NCBI RefSeq assembly: GCF_000471645.3
Contig: NZ_AWGA01000046.1
Coordinates: 1-39,885, forward strand
Direction: 5' to 3'
DNA from: Candidatus Schmidhempelia bombi str. Bimp
GTDB taxonomy: Bacteria; Pseudomonadota; Gammaproteobacteria; Enterobacterales; Orbaceae
DNA: 39,885 nucleotides
A program made the position numbers and the translations under genes. The notes below the pieces were generated by a model, which saw nothing but the letters and a program-made list of their open reading frames with translations, did no database searches and was not told the DNA's origin. How positions within the stretch are numbered: position 1 is the stretch's first letter; each line of letters begins with the position of its first letter. Positions 1 to 8,241 of the stretch are shown in pieces.

Positions 1-159
1 AAGTGGTTGTTCGCCTATTGGAAATGTGAAATCGTCTATTTTTTTGATGGTCATGGTTATTTCTTTCCTTATTCCGAAAAGCCTTTTGAGCGGTACGATA
101 TCGATTTTTTCAATAAGATGTCACGTTCTTTTATTTCATTATTTGGTGTTGCGGATTAA
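1..159 (+). CDS. C-terminal end of an unknown protein (truncated by window edge)
   Basis: Frame 1 is open from the first base to a TAA at 157-159, giving 52 residues with no start codon in view. The fragment is rich in aromatic and charged residues (KWLFAYWKCE, FFDGHGYFFPY, KPFERYDIDFF) and ends SLFGVAD. It reads as real protein rather than random AT-rich translation, but I do not recognise the family and it has no membrane segment. The gene begins upstream of the window. About 700 bases without a gene follow it, and no clear terminator is seen after the stop. Confidence 0.5.
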   Translation, partial: KWLFAYWKCEIVYFFDGHGYFFPYSEKPFERYDIDFFNKMSRSFISLFGVAD

Positions 160-854
160 TTATTTCCATCTTTCGTAATGCTAGGCTTTTAAATCTTAAT
201 ATAGGCAGTGAAGTGTTATTCTTATCACTTGTAATGTCGCATGTTTACTGCTAGTTAGTTGGTCGTTAATTTATTCGTGAGCAAAGATAAATTACGCTAC
301 CATTTTACTTGCTTTCTTGTTCTTTTATATAAAATGATGATTCTTTACATTTTATATTATTTGAATTATTCAAACAATTAAAATGAACTCTGTTCAAGCT
401 AGTTTGTACTTATTGATGTTATTCATTTAGAAAATAGCCTAAAGGCAGTAAAAGTAATTTTTTCGATTTTTATTGATTGATAGCCGATGATGGTAAACAG
501 CTATGTTGATCATTTTTAGGGTGGCGCATGATGGTTGAATGTCTAAATAATGGCGTAAATAAAAAATTTTAACTCACTCAAAATTAACCGATTTAGACGT
601 GGAAGTGAAAAGTAGATTATTGAATTCTACTGAATAATTTATTTGTTACTGCTAACGACTGATATCGTTAAGTAAGGTATATATGGTGATCGTCATCATA
701 ATTTTTTATTCATTAATAGATGATGATATTAGGCTAAAATGGGAGGGTAATGAATAATCCACATTATTTATTAGATAATTTGTAAGAATTATAAATAAGA
801 TTAAATCAACGAGAAACGTAAGTAAAAATAAATGATCATTGGATTAAATGCTGA
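160..854. other. gene-free AT-rich stretch
   Basis: No convincing gene in 695 bases. Two very short frames have some Shine-Dalgarno-like sequence before an ATG (a 14-codon frame near 528, and an 11-codon frame near 750 with GGGAGGG very close to the ATG); neither is supported further. A short inverted repeat (TCATCAT ... ATGATGA, about 693-727) is present. The rest is unstructured to the eye. Confidence 0.5.
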
Positions 855-1376
855 TTAGTTTTTAACGGTCGTGTTGATAAAAATTGAACATCCTAAATCA
901 AGTAGCATAATAGTGATAATTAAACGGCTACCAATCATTAGCTGACCTTTGGTTAGACGATGAATTAATTGGCTGCATAATGGATGAATAAGATAAACGA
1001 GCAATAATCCCATGATGCCAAATAATAATGAGTTTAATAAGCAAATACGACCTTGATAATTATAAGCATAGTGAGAATAATCCCACCAGCGACGATTAAA
1101 GAGTTGTTCCAGTCCCCAGCTGGTAATATATTCAAGTAAAGTACATGAAACGATACCGAATACGGATAAGAGTATGATATGTTTTTTTAATGGTTCTAAT
1201 AGATGAATAAAGATTAGGGCGCCAAAGCCATAAATAGGGCAATATGGTCCAAATAAAAATCCGCGATTAACCCATTGTTTATCAATAATAAAACAGTAAA
1301 TATCTTCACAGATCCAACCAACAAAACTGTATAAAAAGAAATAAAAAACTAACTTATCAAACTGTTGATGATTCAT
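855..1376 (-). CDS. PF06541-type (putative ABC-transporter type IV) integral membrane protein
   Basis: 173 residues with about four hydrophobic segments (roughly 8-26, 43-60, 65-85, 115-135) and a further one near the C-terminus. Conserved-looking motifs in order are FVGWICEDIY near the N-terminus, NRGFLFGPYCPIYGFG (about 37-52), EYITSWGLEQLFNRRWWDYS (about 82-101) and GRICLLNSLLFG (about 109-120). From memory this pattern matches the PF06541 (DUF1113) membrane family, which is mostly known from Firmicutes. The family name implies ABC transport, but no ATPase or partner gene is adjacent and no substrate is known. AAAGG lies 6 nt before the ATG, supporting this start. It lies downstream of the catalase on the same strand, with a 15-bp palindrome between them. 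Family assignment fairly good, function unknown. Confidence 0.7.
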   Translation of the reverse strand: MNHQQFDKLVFYFFLYSFVGWICEDIYCFIIDKQWVNRGFLFGPYCPIYGFGALIFIHLLEPLKKHIILLSVFGIVSCTLLEYITSWGLEQLFNRRWWDYSHYAYNYQGRICLLNSLLFGIMGLLLVYLIHPLCSQLIHRLTKGQLMIGSRLIITIMLLDLGCSIFINTTVKN

Positions 1377-1414
1377 TGCTTACCTTTATAAACAGAATAA
1401 AATGACTTAGGTGT

Positions 1415-1429
1415 TATCGATAATCGATA
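1415..1429. repeat. perfect 15-bp palindrome, possible operator
   Basis: TATCGAT-A-ATCGATA is a perfect inverted repeat with a single central base, 39 bases upstream of the start of the PF06541-type gene and inside the 128-base gap after the catalase. It has no T-tract, so it is not a terminator. Its position fits an operator or promoter element, but no regulator is identified. Confidence 0.35.
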
Positions 1430-1460
1430 TATAACGGTTGTGATAACTTTGTTATTTAAG

Positions 1461-1494
1461 TAACCAGCTAAGCATAACGCGTCATAGCTGGTTA
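1461..1494 (-). terminator. hairpin downstream of the catalase gene
   Basis: TAACCAGCTA and TAGCTGGTTA form a 10-bp stem around a 14-base loop, 10 bases after the catalase stop codon. On the minus strand the tail is only A/T-mixed, not a clean U-run, so it is a weak or atypical terminator. On the plus strand the tail is somewhat T-richer. Confidence 0.4.
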
Positions 1495-1504
1495 TTTATT
1501 ACTA

Positions 1505-3739
1505 TTATGCTGGAATTGATCGGGTTTTAGGTTCACGTTGCCAGATTCGATGTTGTTTAAGTTTTTCAATCAATTCTGAAACGAGTTTTGATACCTGATT
1601 TTCTTTTATTATTCCTTTATCTTCAGGTAAATGTACCGCGTCAAATAATTGCTGACCATTATCCTGCAATGCAATGACTTTTAAATGTTTAAACGCTTGG
1701 ATAAGATAATATTTAGCATGACCATCATTGATCAATTTATCTATCTGTTGATTGGCAGGAATAATTACTGCATCAACCAATACGGATGGATTTCCTTCTA
1801 TCGTGCCATCTACGTTTAATTGTTGACCTTGTTGTGTTGTTATCATTCCAGTATGTGGCGCAAGTAAAATACTATAAATACGCTGTTTTGTTAGTTGCTC
1901 ACGTATCTGCTGTACTGATTCTCCACACACTCCATCTGAAATCAATATCGCGATTTTACGACCTGCTACAGGGAACGTTTTTCCTGCATATAGACTTAAT
2001 GACGGATCATTATCAATACCATTGATCGCTTTTGGTAATGGACGTGTTTTTTGTTCTTCGGTTAATGCAATACCTAATTTATCCGCCACACCTTGAGCTA
2101 AATGAGGATCGATATAAGATAATAGGTCGACTACGCGTTCACGGATATAGCCGCGCATAACTTTGCCTAATTCAAAACTAAAACCATTAATAATGTGCTG
2201 TTTTTCAAAATCCGTTTGGCTTAACCAAAATAGGCGTGGCATCGCAAAGTAATTAGCAAAAGTGTCGCTGATTTGTCGTACTTTTTGACCTGATTCTATT
2301 GCGGCGTGAGTAGTGAATCCCCCTGATTTTTCTGGAGTTTCGCGAGGCCAATTATCACTGATCGAATTTGGTTCATAATTGCTTACCGTACTATTAATTT
2401 CCATGCGATGTTTACCATCCCGATGATGATTGTGGAATGGACAAACCGGTTTATTAATCGGGATTTCATTAAAATTAACGCCCCCTAAACGATTAATTTG
2501 GGTATCGACATAGGAAAAAATGCGTCCTTGTAATAGTGGATCATCAGAAAAATCGATACCGGGTACTAAATTGGCTGGGCAATAAGCAACTTGTTCTGTT
2601 TCGGCAAAATAGTTGTCTGGATTGCGATTTAGCACTAGCTTTCCTACGCGCTGCACCGGTACTAATACTTCTGGAATGAATTTGGTGGGATCCAATATAT
2701 CAAAATCAAATTTATGTTCGTCAACTTCTGGGATAATTTGTAATCCTAATTCATACTCTGGATAAACGCCCGCTTCAATCGATTCCCAAAGGTTTTTACG
2801 ATGAAAGTCGGGATCACGTCCAGTTAATAATTGCGCTTCATCCCAAATAAGTGAACAGGTCCCCATTACTGGTTTCCAATGAAAACGAACAAAGAACATT
2901 TCTCCTTTAGCATTAATTAATTTGAAAGTATGAACACCAAATCCTTCAATATTACTATAACTTCTCGGGATACCACGATCAGACATGACTACCATCACAT
3001 TTTGTAGGGTTTCTGGCTGTAAAGAGACAAAGTCCCAAAAAGAATCGTGAGCGCTCTGGCCTTGAGGTACTTCATTATGTGGTTCAGGTTTTATGGCGTG
3101 AACAAAATCAGGAAACTTGATGGCGTCTTGAATAAAGAACGTTGGCGTGTCAACACCAACAATATCAAAATTTCCTTCACGGGTATAAAATTTAGTGGCA
3201 AAGCCACGTACATCACGTGCGGTATCAGCTGAACCCCGCGATCCTTGTACCGTAGAAAATCGCACAAATACAGGCGTTTTTAATTCAGGATGATTAAGAA
3301 AATCGGCACAAGTGTAGTTAGCTAACGATTGATAAACTTGGAAATAACCATGCGCCGCAGCACCACGCGCATGCACCACACGCTCAGGAATACGTTCATG
3401 GTCGAAATGCATCATTTTGTCACGCAATAAGAAGTCTTCCATTAGCGTTGAACCACGAGCGCCCACTTTTAGTGAACTTTGATTATTGGCATATTTTACG
3501 CCAGTGGTCGTAGTTAGGGGTTGTTGTTGACCGTCTGAACGATATTGATCCAGATCTTTTAGCTTGTCATTACTATTTTTTGGTGTTTTTTTCGAACCAA
3601 CCGCGTAAGGTTCGCTACCAGGAAAAGTGGGGTTAGGGGTTGGTTGATTAACGGTGTTATCGTCAGGCGAGGTACTTTGATAATGGGGGTTTGTCGCTTG
3701 TTTATCCGTGAAGGGCGCTTTACTCGTTTTATTGCTCAT
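1505..3739 (-). CDS. katE: large-subunit catalase (clade 2, KatE/HPII type) with altered distal pocket
   Basis: Heme catalase that disproportionates hydrogen peroxide, cytoplasmic. 744 residues from the ATG at 3737-3739, which has AAGGAG 7 nt upstream; an upstream in-frame TTG gives 7 extra residues and has no such site. The order is a polar N-terminal extension (about 1-95), the catalase core, then a flavodoxin-like C-terminal domain (about 590-744), as in E. coli HPII (753). Distal His is His123 (RVVHARGAAAHG), the Ser of RFSTVQG is kept, and the heme-ligand Tyr410 and its Arg406 (GRIFSYVDTQ) are intact. Aligning without gaps to remembered HPII, the catalytic Asn201 is Val196 and the next Asn is Asp197 (GVDTPTFF for GNNTPIFF). 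HPII His392, which is covalently linked to the heme Tyr, is Cys387. It may therefore be a weak or modified catalase. It stands alone, with no sigma-S or OxyR site recognised. Confidence 0.93.
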   Translation of the reverse strand: MSNKTSKAPFTDKQATNPHYQSTSPDDNTVNQPTPNPTFPGSEPYAVGSKKTPKNSNDKLKDLDQYRSDGQQQPLTTTTGVKYANNQSSLKVGARGSTLMEDFLLRDKMMHFDHERIPERVVHARGAAAHGYFQVYQSLANYTCADFLNHPELKTPVFVRFSTVQGSRGSADTARDVRGFATKFYTREGNFDIVGVDTPTFFIQDAIKFPDFVHAIKPEPHNEVPQGQSAHDSFWDFVSLQPETLQNVMVVMSDRGIPRSYSNIEGFGVHTFKLINAKGEMFFVRFHWKPVMGTCSLIWDEAQLLTGRDPDFHRKNLWESIEAGVYPEYELGLQIIPEVDEHKFDFDILDPTKFIPEVLVPVQRVGKLVLNRNPDNYFAETEQVAYCPANLVPGIDFSDDPLLQGRIFSYVDTQINRLGGVNFNEIPINKPVCPFHNHHRDGKHRMEINSTVSNYEPNSISDNWPRETPEKSGGFTTHAAIESGQKVRQISDTFANYFAMPRLFWLSQTDFEKQHIINGFSFELGKVMRGYIRERVVDLLSYIDPHLAQGVADKLGIALTEEQKTRPLPKAINGIDNDPSLSLYAGKTFPVAGRKIAILISDGVCGESVQQIREQLTKQRIYSILLAPHTGMITTQQGQQLNVDGTIEGNPSVLVDAVIIPANQQIDKLINDGHAKYYLIQAFKHLKVIALQDNGQQLFDAVHLPEDKGIIKENQVSKLVSELIEKLKQHRIWQREPKTRSIPA

Positions 3740-4368
3740 TGATATGCTCCTTGTTATCAACTTGGCTAGAAAATCCTTTTCGCGTTACGTCCAACATCTT
3801 TTTGATGCAATACCGAATTACTATTGATTTTAGGTAAAATACAGCAGCAGTTAAGATAACGTAGTAATGTTGTACGCCATTTATACAAGACTATCTAAAT
3901 CAATGGCTATTACAAAGTGCTTTTATGCTGTAATTACACTATTTTTACCTTTTTAAAGCGATGATATCCAAGCAAAATAGTTTAGTTTTAATCGTTTAGC
4001 TCACTCACTTTAATGTTTAAATAGATGAATTAACGGTAAAAGAATAACATTACTTTTAGTTGGTATGGGTTGCTATAAGATTAGCGTTTATTTGTGATAG
4101 GTGGTTGAAGCTAACAATTAATAAAGAAAAATAAATCCTGCAAAGGATATACAGTAAAAATGGCTAAAATTGATTAGGGTGAAATTGCCTTTTAAACGTT
4201 GACATCACTAACCTCATTTTTAATATCAAGAGGTAATGTGAAATAATGGTCTCCATTTAGACAACGTTTAAAACAATAAGCGTACGTTAACGTTGAAGAA
4301 GGAGTATAAGTTAACGTCGCTATTCGAAAACGGAGGTCAATTCAGCGTTTTTTATTTGCGGGAATGAT
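3740..4368. other. gene-free intergenic region
   Basis: 629 bases between the start of the catalase gene and the end of the siderophore importer operon, both on the minus strand. It should contain the catalase promoter and the importer's 3' end, but no strong promoter match or U-tailed terminator stands out. One 50-codon stop-to-stop frame on the minus strand (4192-4341) lacks a start and is treated as chance. Confidence 0.45.
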
Positions 4369-5124
4369 CTAGTAATAAAGCGCAATAAGTTGGCTATCTA
4401 TCTGTTTGATAGTTACTGGGGTATCAAAAATATCTTCTAAAATAGCTGATTGCATAATATCAACGGGTTTACCTTGATAACAGAGTTGTCCTTTTTTCAT
4501 TGCTAAAATATGATCCGAATAAATTGAGGCAAAATTGATATCGTGAATAACGAGTATGATAGTTTTACCTAATTCATCGGCAGCTTTTCGCAGTAATTTC
4601 ATCATGATCACTGCATGTTTCATATCCAGATTATTTAATGGTTCATCAAGGAGTAAATAATCGGTATCTTGACATAACACCATGGCAACATAAGCGCGTT
4701 GACGTTGACCGCCTGATAGTTCATCTAAATACCGATGACTTAACTCGGTTAAATTTAAAAAAGCCAGTGACTGAGCAATTTTTTGCTGATCTTCTGTCGT
4801 TAAACGTCCCTTTGTATAGGGATAACGTCCAAATCCAACCAGTTCTTGCACCGTTAAACGGTTATTAAATTGGTTTTCTTGGCGTAAAATCGATATATAT
4901 TTTGCTAATTTATCACTGTCTGTGGTGGCAACATCCATATTAGCTACATGGATTTGTCCTGCATCAGCGGGTAATAAGCGTCCAATAATGGATAGTAAGG
5001 TGGATTTACCTGCACCATTTGCACCAATAATGGACGTTATCCCACCTTGTGGTATCGTTGTTGTGACATTATCTAATACTTTTGTTTTATCATAATGTTT
5101 GATGATTTGATTAATCGTTATCAC
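4369..5124 (-). CDS. ferric-siderophore ABC importer, ATPase subunit (FepC/CeuD/YclP type)
   Basis: Cytoplasmic ATPase that powers uptake of an iron-siderophore complex through the two permeases encoded just upstream. 251 residues. Walker A is GANGAGKST at 34-42, the ABC signature LSGGQ is at 136-140, Walker B YLLLDEP is at 156-162 with the D-loop NNLD after it, and the H-loop His sits in VIHDINFA. The start is a GTG at 5122-5124, one base after the TAA of the preceding permease, so the two are translationally coupled. It is the last gene of the four-gene minus-strand operon. The family (FecE-like, COG1120/COG4604) is certain; the exact siderophore is not. Confidence 0.9.
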   Translation of the reverse strand: MITINQIIKHYDKTKVLDNVTTTIPQGGITSIIGANGAGKSTLLSIIGRLLPADAGQIHVANMDVATTDSDKLAKYISILRQENQFNNRLTVQELVGFGRYPYTKGRLTTEDQQKIAQSLAFLNLTELSHRYLDELSGGQRQRAYVAMVLCQDTDYLLLDEPLNNLDMKHAVIMMKLLRKAADELGKTIILVIHDINFASIYSDHILAMKKGQLCYQGKPVDIMQSAILEDIFDTPVTIKQIDSQLIALYY

Positions 5125-5125
5125 T

Positions 5126-6109
5126 TTATAACCTTTTTAAAATAAGATAAATAAACAGAATACCACCAATAAATTCTAGTACGACGGATAATGATCCAGC
5201 CATATTTAATCCATATTCTAAGATCAATTGTCCGCCAACTAAGGCGATGACCGATAGTAAAAATGCTATGGGTAAAATATAACGGTGCTGATGGCTACCT
5301 GTAATTAAATAAGCGATATTTGCGACAATTAAGCCTAAGAAAGTGAGTGGGCCGACTAGCGCAGTAGAAATAGCCACCAAAATAGAGACCAATAATAAGG
5401 TTGTTGTTACCGCTTGGCTATAATTTACCCCTAAGTTGATTGCTTGATTGCGACCTAAAGACAACACATCAAATTGATAACGTTTGCGCCATATGATGAT
5501 GCTAATGATAACAATAATAACCAATGACATTATAATTAATTCAGGTGCTGCACGGGTAAACGTGGCAAAGATACGGCTTTGTAAAACAGAAAATTCATTT
5601 GGATCAAGCAGACGTTGTAATAAAGCAGATGCACTGCGAAACAGTGTACCTAATATTATCCCCACCATTAATACCATATTAATATTAAAATGGACTAAAG
5701 CGAATAACCAACGATAAAGTACAACCGAGAAACCAACCAGTAGTACTGTTTCAAGACTAAATTTAATTAGGCTAAATAACCAAAATTGGGTGGTTATAGG
5801 GCAAAAAAAGATAATCAGGGTCTGGATCAGAATAAATAAGGCTTCAAATCCCATAATTGATGGGGTTAAGATCCGATTATGCGTTACACTTTGAAATAGT
5901 ACAGTGGAGACACTTGCAGCAAAGCCTACCACCAGCATGGTTAATAAAATCGAACCACGATGCCATAAAATATAAGTTAAGTTGCTGCCCAGATTGATGG
6001 TCATAAAGATAACCATCATCAATAGGGCGAATCCACCTAATAGCGCTATTCGCTGTGTAGGTAAGAGTGAACGGGCTTTTTGTTCCAAAGTATTGTTAAC
6101 GTTTTGCAT
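5126..6109 (-). CDS. ferric-siderophore ABC importer, second permease (FecCD family; FatC/CeuC/YclO type)
   Basis: Inner-membrane permease, 327 residues with about nine hydrophobic segments. FecCD-family landmarks are visible: VTHNRILTPSIMGFEALF (about 74-91), LGRNQAINLGVNY (about 216-228), which forms the coupling contact with the ATPase, and VGPLTFLGLIVANIAYLITG (about 251-270). The ATG at 6107-6109 lies inside the end of the first permease gene, with a 14-base overlap, so translation is coupled. By length and motif order it matches the second permease of YclNOPQ, CeuBCDE or FatBCD-like catechol/petrobactin importers. Substrate is inferred only. Confidence 0.88.
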   Translation of the reverse strand: MQNVNNTLEQKARSLLPTQRIALLGGFALLMMVIFMTINLGSNLTYILWHRGSILLTMLVVGFAASVSTVLFQSVTHNRILTPSIMGFEALFILIQTLIIFFCPITTQFWLFSLIKFSLETVLLVGFSVVLYRWLFALVHFNINMVLMVGIILGTLFRSASALLQRLLDPNEFSVLQSRIFATFTRAAPELIIMSLVIIVIISIIIWRKRYQFDVLSLGRNQAINLGVNYSQAVTTTLLLVSILVAISTALVGPLTFLGLIVANIAYLITGSHQHRYILPIAFLLSVIALVGGQLILEYGLNMAGSLSVVLEFIGGILFIYLILKRL

Positions 6110-7058
6110 GCTGAGGTTGTTTGATTAATAAAAACAGAAAAATGATGGCACCAATAACACCAAGAATGACACTAGCTGGAATTTCGAACGGATAACAAAT
6201 AAGGCGACCGATAATATCACAGATTACGACTAAACTGCTTCCACAGAGACAAATCCAAGGTATGGTATGACGGGTATTATCGCCAATCATTAAACTGATT
6301 AAGTTAGGAATAATTAGTCCTAAGAAAGGTAAAGCCCCCACAACCACTATCACAATACCGCTTACCATGGCGATCACGGTTAACCCCATAAACATCACTC
6401 TGCGATAATTTAAACCGAGATTGATAGCAAATTCACGCCCCATACCAGCAACCGTAAAACTATCTGCGATCCAATAAGCGAGTAAAGTAAATACCCCAAC
6501 TATCCATAATAGTTCGTAACGACCTTGTAAAATCCCTGAGAAATCACCATTTACCCATGCCCCTAGAGATTGTAATAAATCAAAATACATAGCCGCAAAG
6601 ACCGTAATCGCACTAATAACCGCACTTAACATCATGCCAACTAAAGGGACAATCAGGGAAGATTTAAGCACAATGCGGCGTAATAGGTACATAAATAGAA
6701 TGGTACCAACCATAGCAAATAAACTCGCAATGACCATTTTGACCATAATGGGTGCGGCTGGCGCTAGGACCATAACCACTAATAAACCTAAGCTTGCCGA
6801 TTGCGTTGTTCCAGCTAGAGAGGGTTCAACAAAACGATTTTGCGTTAATAATTGCATAATTAAGCCAGCAACACCCATTGCTGCACCAGCCAACAATAGG
6901 GCTATAGTTCTAGGTACACGCGTAATAAAGAAAATATCGCGCATATCTGGATCAGACCAGAGAGTGGTTAACGTTACTTGACTAACACCAATAAATAGGC
7001 TTGTCACTGACAAGCCTATTAGACCGATAAAGGCAAAAAGCAGATAATGTGATTTCAT
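6096..7058 (-). CDS. ferric-siderophore ABC importer, first permease (FecCD family; FatD/CeuB/YclN type)
   Basis: Inner-membrane permease, 320 residues from the ATG at 7056-7058; the in-frame TTG immediately before it is less likely. FecCD landmarks are FFITRVPRTIALLLAGAAMG (about 43-62), QNRFVEPSLAGTTQSASLG (about 73-91), GREFAINLGLNYR (about 207-219) and VGALPFLGLIIPNLISLMIG (about 242-261). It pairs with the second permease to form the transmembrane channel. The start lies 3 bases after the stop of the binding-protein gene and its 3' end overlaps the next permease by 14 bases, so the four genes form one tightly packed operon. Confidence 0.88.
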   Translation of the reverse strand: MKSHYLLFAFIGLIGLSVTSLFIGVSQVTLTTLWSDPDMRDIFFITRVPRTIALLLAGAAMGVAGLIMQLLTQNRFVEPSLAGTTQSASLGLLVVMVLAPAAPIMVKMVIASLFAMVGTILFMYLLRRIVLKSSLIVPLVGMMLSAVISAITVFAAMYFDLLQSLGAWVNGDFSGILQGRYELLWIVGVFTLLAYWIADSFTVAGMGREFAINLGLNYRRVMFMGLTVIAMVSGIVIVVVGALPFLGLIIPNLISLMIGDNTRHTIPWICLCGSSLVVICDIIGRLICYPFEIPASVILGVIGAIIFLFLLIKQPQHAKR

Positions 7059-7061
7059 CAA

Positions 7062-8033
7062 TTATTCTTGACTAGTAGTAAGTGCCTGATTGACTTGATC
7101 TAATAAATGATCATAGGTCTGCAACCCACCAGCAATATACATAGATGAGGAGTCAAGATAGATGATTTGGTTCTTTTCCCATGCTTTGGTGCGTCTAACG
7201 ATTGGGTTGTTGAGCACTTCTTGTGCTGATAACGCATTACTATTACCAATCGCGCTATCACGATCTAAGACAAATAACCAATCTGGATCAGCATTAAATA
7301 GTAATTCAGCATTAATGATGTTGCCATGATTACCCGTTTCAGAAAAAGCAACCGCTGGTGTAAAACCTAACTCATCAAATACAAAACCAAAACGTGAACC
7401 TGGGCTATAAGCAGACATCTTCCCGCCATTAATTAAGATAAACATGGCACTACCACGATTCGCCGCTTTTGCTTTTACTTGCTCAAGTTTTTGTTTAAAT
7501 TCAGTCAATTTCTGCTGTGCTAATGCTTGTTTATTAAATATTTGACCTAATTGTTCTGTTGTTTTGGTTAAGCTATTTAAGAAATCTTTAGGATCAATGG
7601 TGAGAGAAATGGTTGGCGCAATGTCACTTAATTTTTGGTAGGCATCATTGGCTCGTCCACCAGCAATAATTAAATCTGGTTTGTAGCTACTCAATACTTC
7701 ATAATTTGGTTCAAATAACGTACCTGCATTAAGGTATTCTTGCCCTTCATATTTTTGTAAAAAGGTCGGTAAATGTACGCTGGTTTTTGGTAAACCAGTA
7801 ATGTTGATATTTAGCGCATCCATGGTATCTAATGTTGCGGTATTAAATACGATAACTTTGGCTGGATTAACCGGAACTTCTGTTTGACCTTGAGCATGAT
7901 TAATCATAATAGTTGCTGTTGATACGGTCGCGGGCGCCTTTTCGGTTGGCTGTTTATCTGATTTATTATCGCATCCCGTTAAGAACATCGCGGAGACTAA
8001 TGAAACCGCAGTAACGAATGGTTTTAATGACAT
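7062..8033 (-). CDS. ferric-siderophore-binding lipoprotein (FatB/CeuE/VctP type)
   Basis: Periplasmic solute-binding protein that captures an iron-siderophore and delivers it to the FecCD permeases. 323 residues. The N-terminus is a lipoprotein signal: Lys4, a hydrophobic stretch, then lipobox LTGC with Cys21 as the lipidated residue. The mature protein has the class III (helical-backbone) binding-protein layout, with VIVFNTATLDTMDAL in lobe 1, PNYEVLSSYKPDLIIAGGRA before the hinge helix, and DPDWLFVLDRD in lobe 2. It is the first gene of the operon, just downstream of a Fur-box-like site (8059-8077), which implies expression during iron limitation. The gene order binding protein-permease-permease-ATPase is that of Vct/Fat/Ceu systems for catecholates or petrobactin; the true ligand is unknown. 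No TonB receptor is in the window. Confidence 0.88.
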   Translation of the reverse strand: MSLKPFVTAVSLVSAMFLTGCDNKSDKQPTEKAPATVSTATIMINHAQGQTEVPVNPAKVIVFNTATLDTMDALNINITGLPKTSVHLPTFLQKYEGQEYLNAGTLFEPNYEVLSSYKPDLIIAGGRANDAYQKLSDIAPTISLTIDPKDFLNSLTKTTEQLGQIFNKQALAQQKLTEFKQKLEQVKAKAANRGSAMFILINGGKMSAYSPGSRFGFVFDELGFTPAVAFSETGNHGNIINAELLFNADPDWLFVLDRDSAIGNSNALSAQEVLNNPIVRRTKAWEKNQIIYLDSSSMYIAGGLQTYDHLLDQVNQALTTSQE

Positions 8034-8058
8034 ATTACCTTTCCCCTAATAGTAAAAA

Positions 8059-8077
8059 GAGACTTATTCTCATTTTC
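8059..8077 (-). promoter_or_regulatory. Fur-box-like operator of the siderophore importer operon
   Basis: Read on the minus strand, GAAAATGAGAATAAGTCTC matches 14 of 19 positions of the classical Fur box (GATAATGATAATCATTATC). It ends 26 bases upstream of the binding-protein start codon, where a repressor would block the promoter. The match was counted by eye; the gene context (iron uptake) supports it. Confidence 0.65.
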
Positions 8078-8209
8078 ATGTAGGGGCATTATAGCAAAAA
8101 ATAGCGATGGTAAAATAGGTTTATTTTGTCTGCTTGTTGCTACTTAATACTAGAAGTCTATCTATGCTTAATTACGCTAATACTAATAATAGCCTTTAAT
8201 CGATCGCCT

Positions 8210-8230
8210 TAAGAATTAAGTTAATTCTTA
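8210..8230. repeat. perfect AT-rich inverted repeat, 10-bp arms
   Basis: TAAGAATTAA-G-TTAATTCTTA is a perfect palindrome with one central base, 11 bases after the gsp stop and 176 bases upstream of the siderophore-binding protein start. No U-tract follows on either strand, so a classical terminator is unlikely. It could be an operator for the iron operon or simply the fold at the gsp 3' end. Confidence 0.45.
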
Positions 8231-8241
8231 TTGTCGCTTAA

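Noticed and set aside
4192-4341. 50-codon open frame on the minus strand downstream of the siderophore ATPase, with protein-like ending.
   Set aside because: No start codon, and stop-to-stop frames of about 50 codons are expected a few times by chance in 600 bases of DNA this AT-rich.
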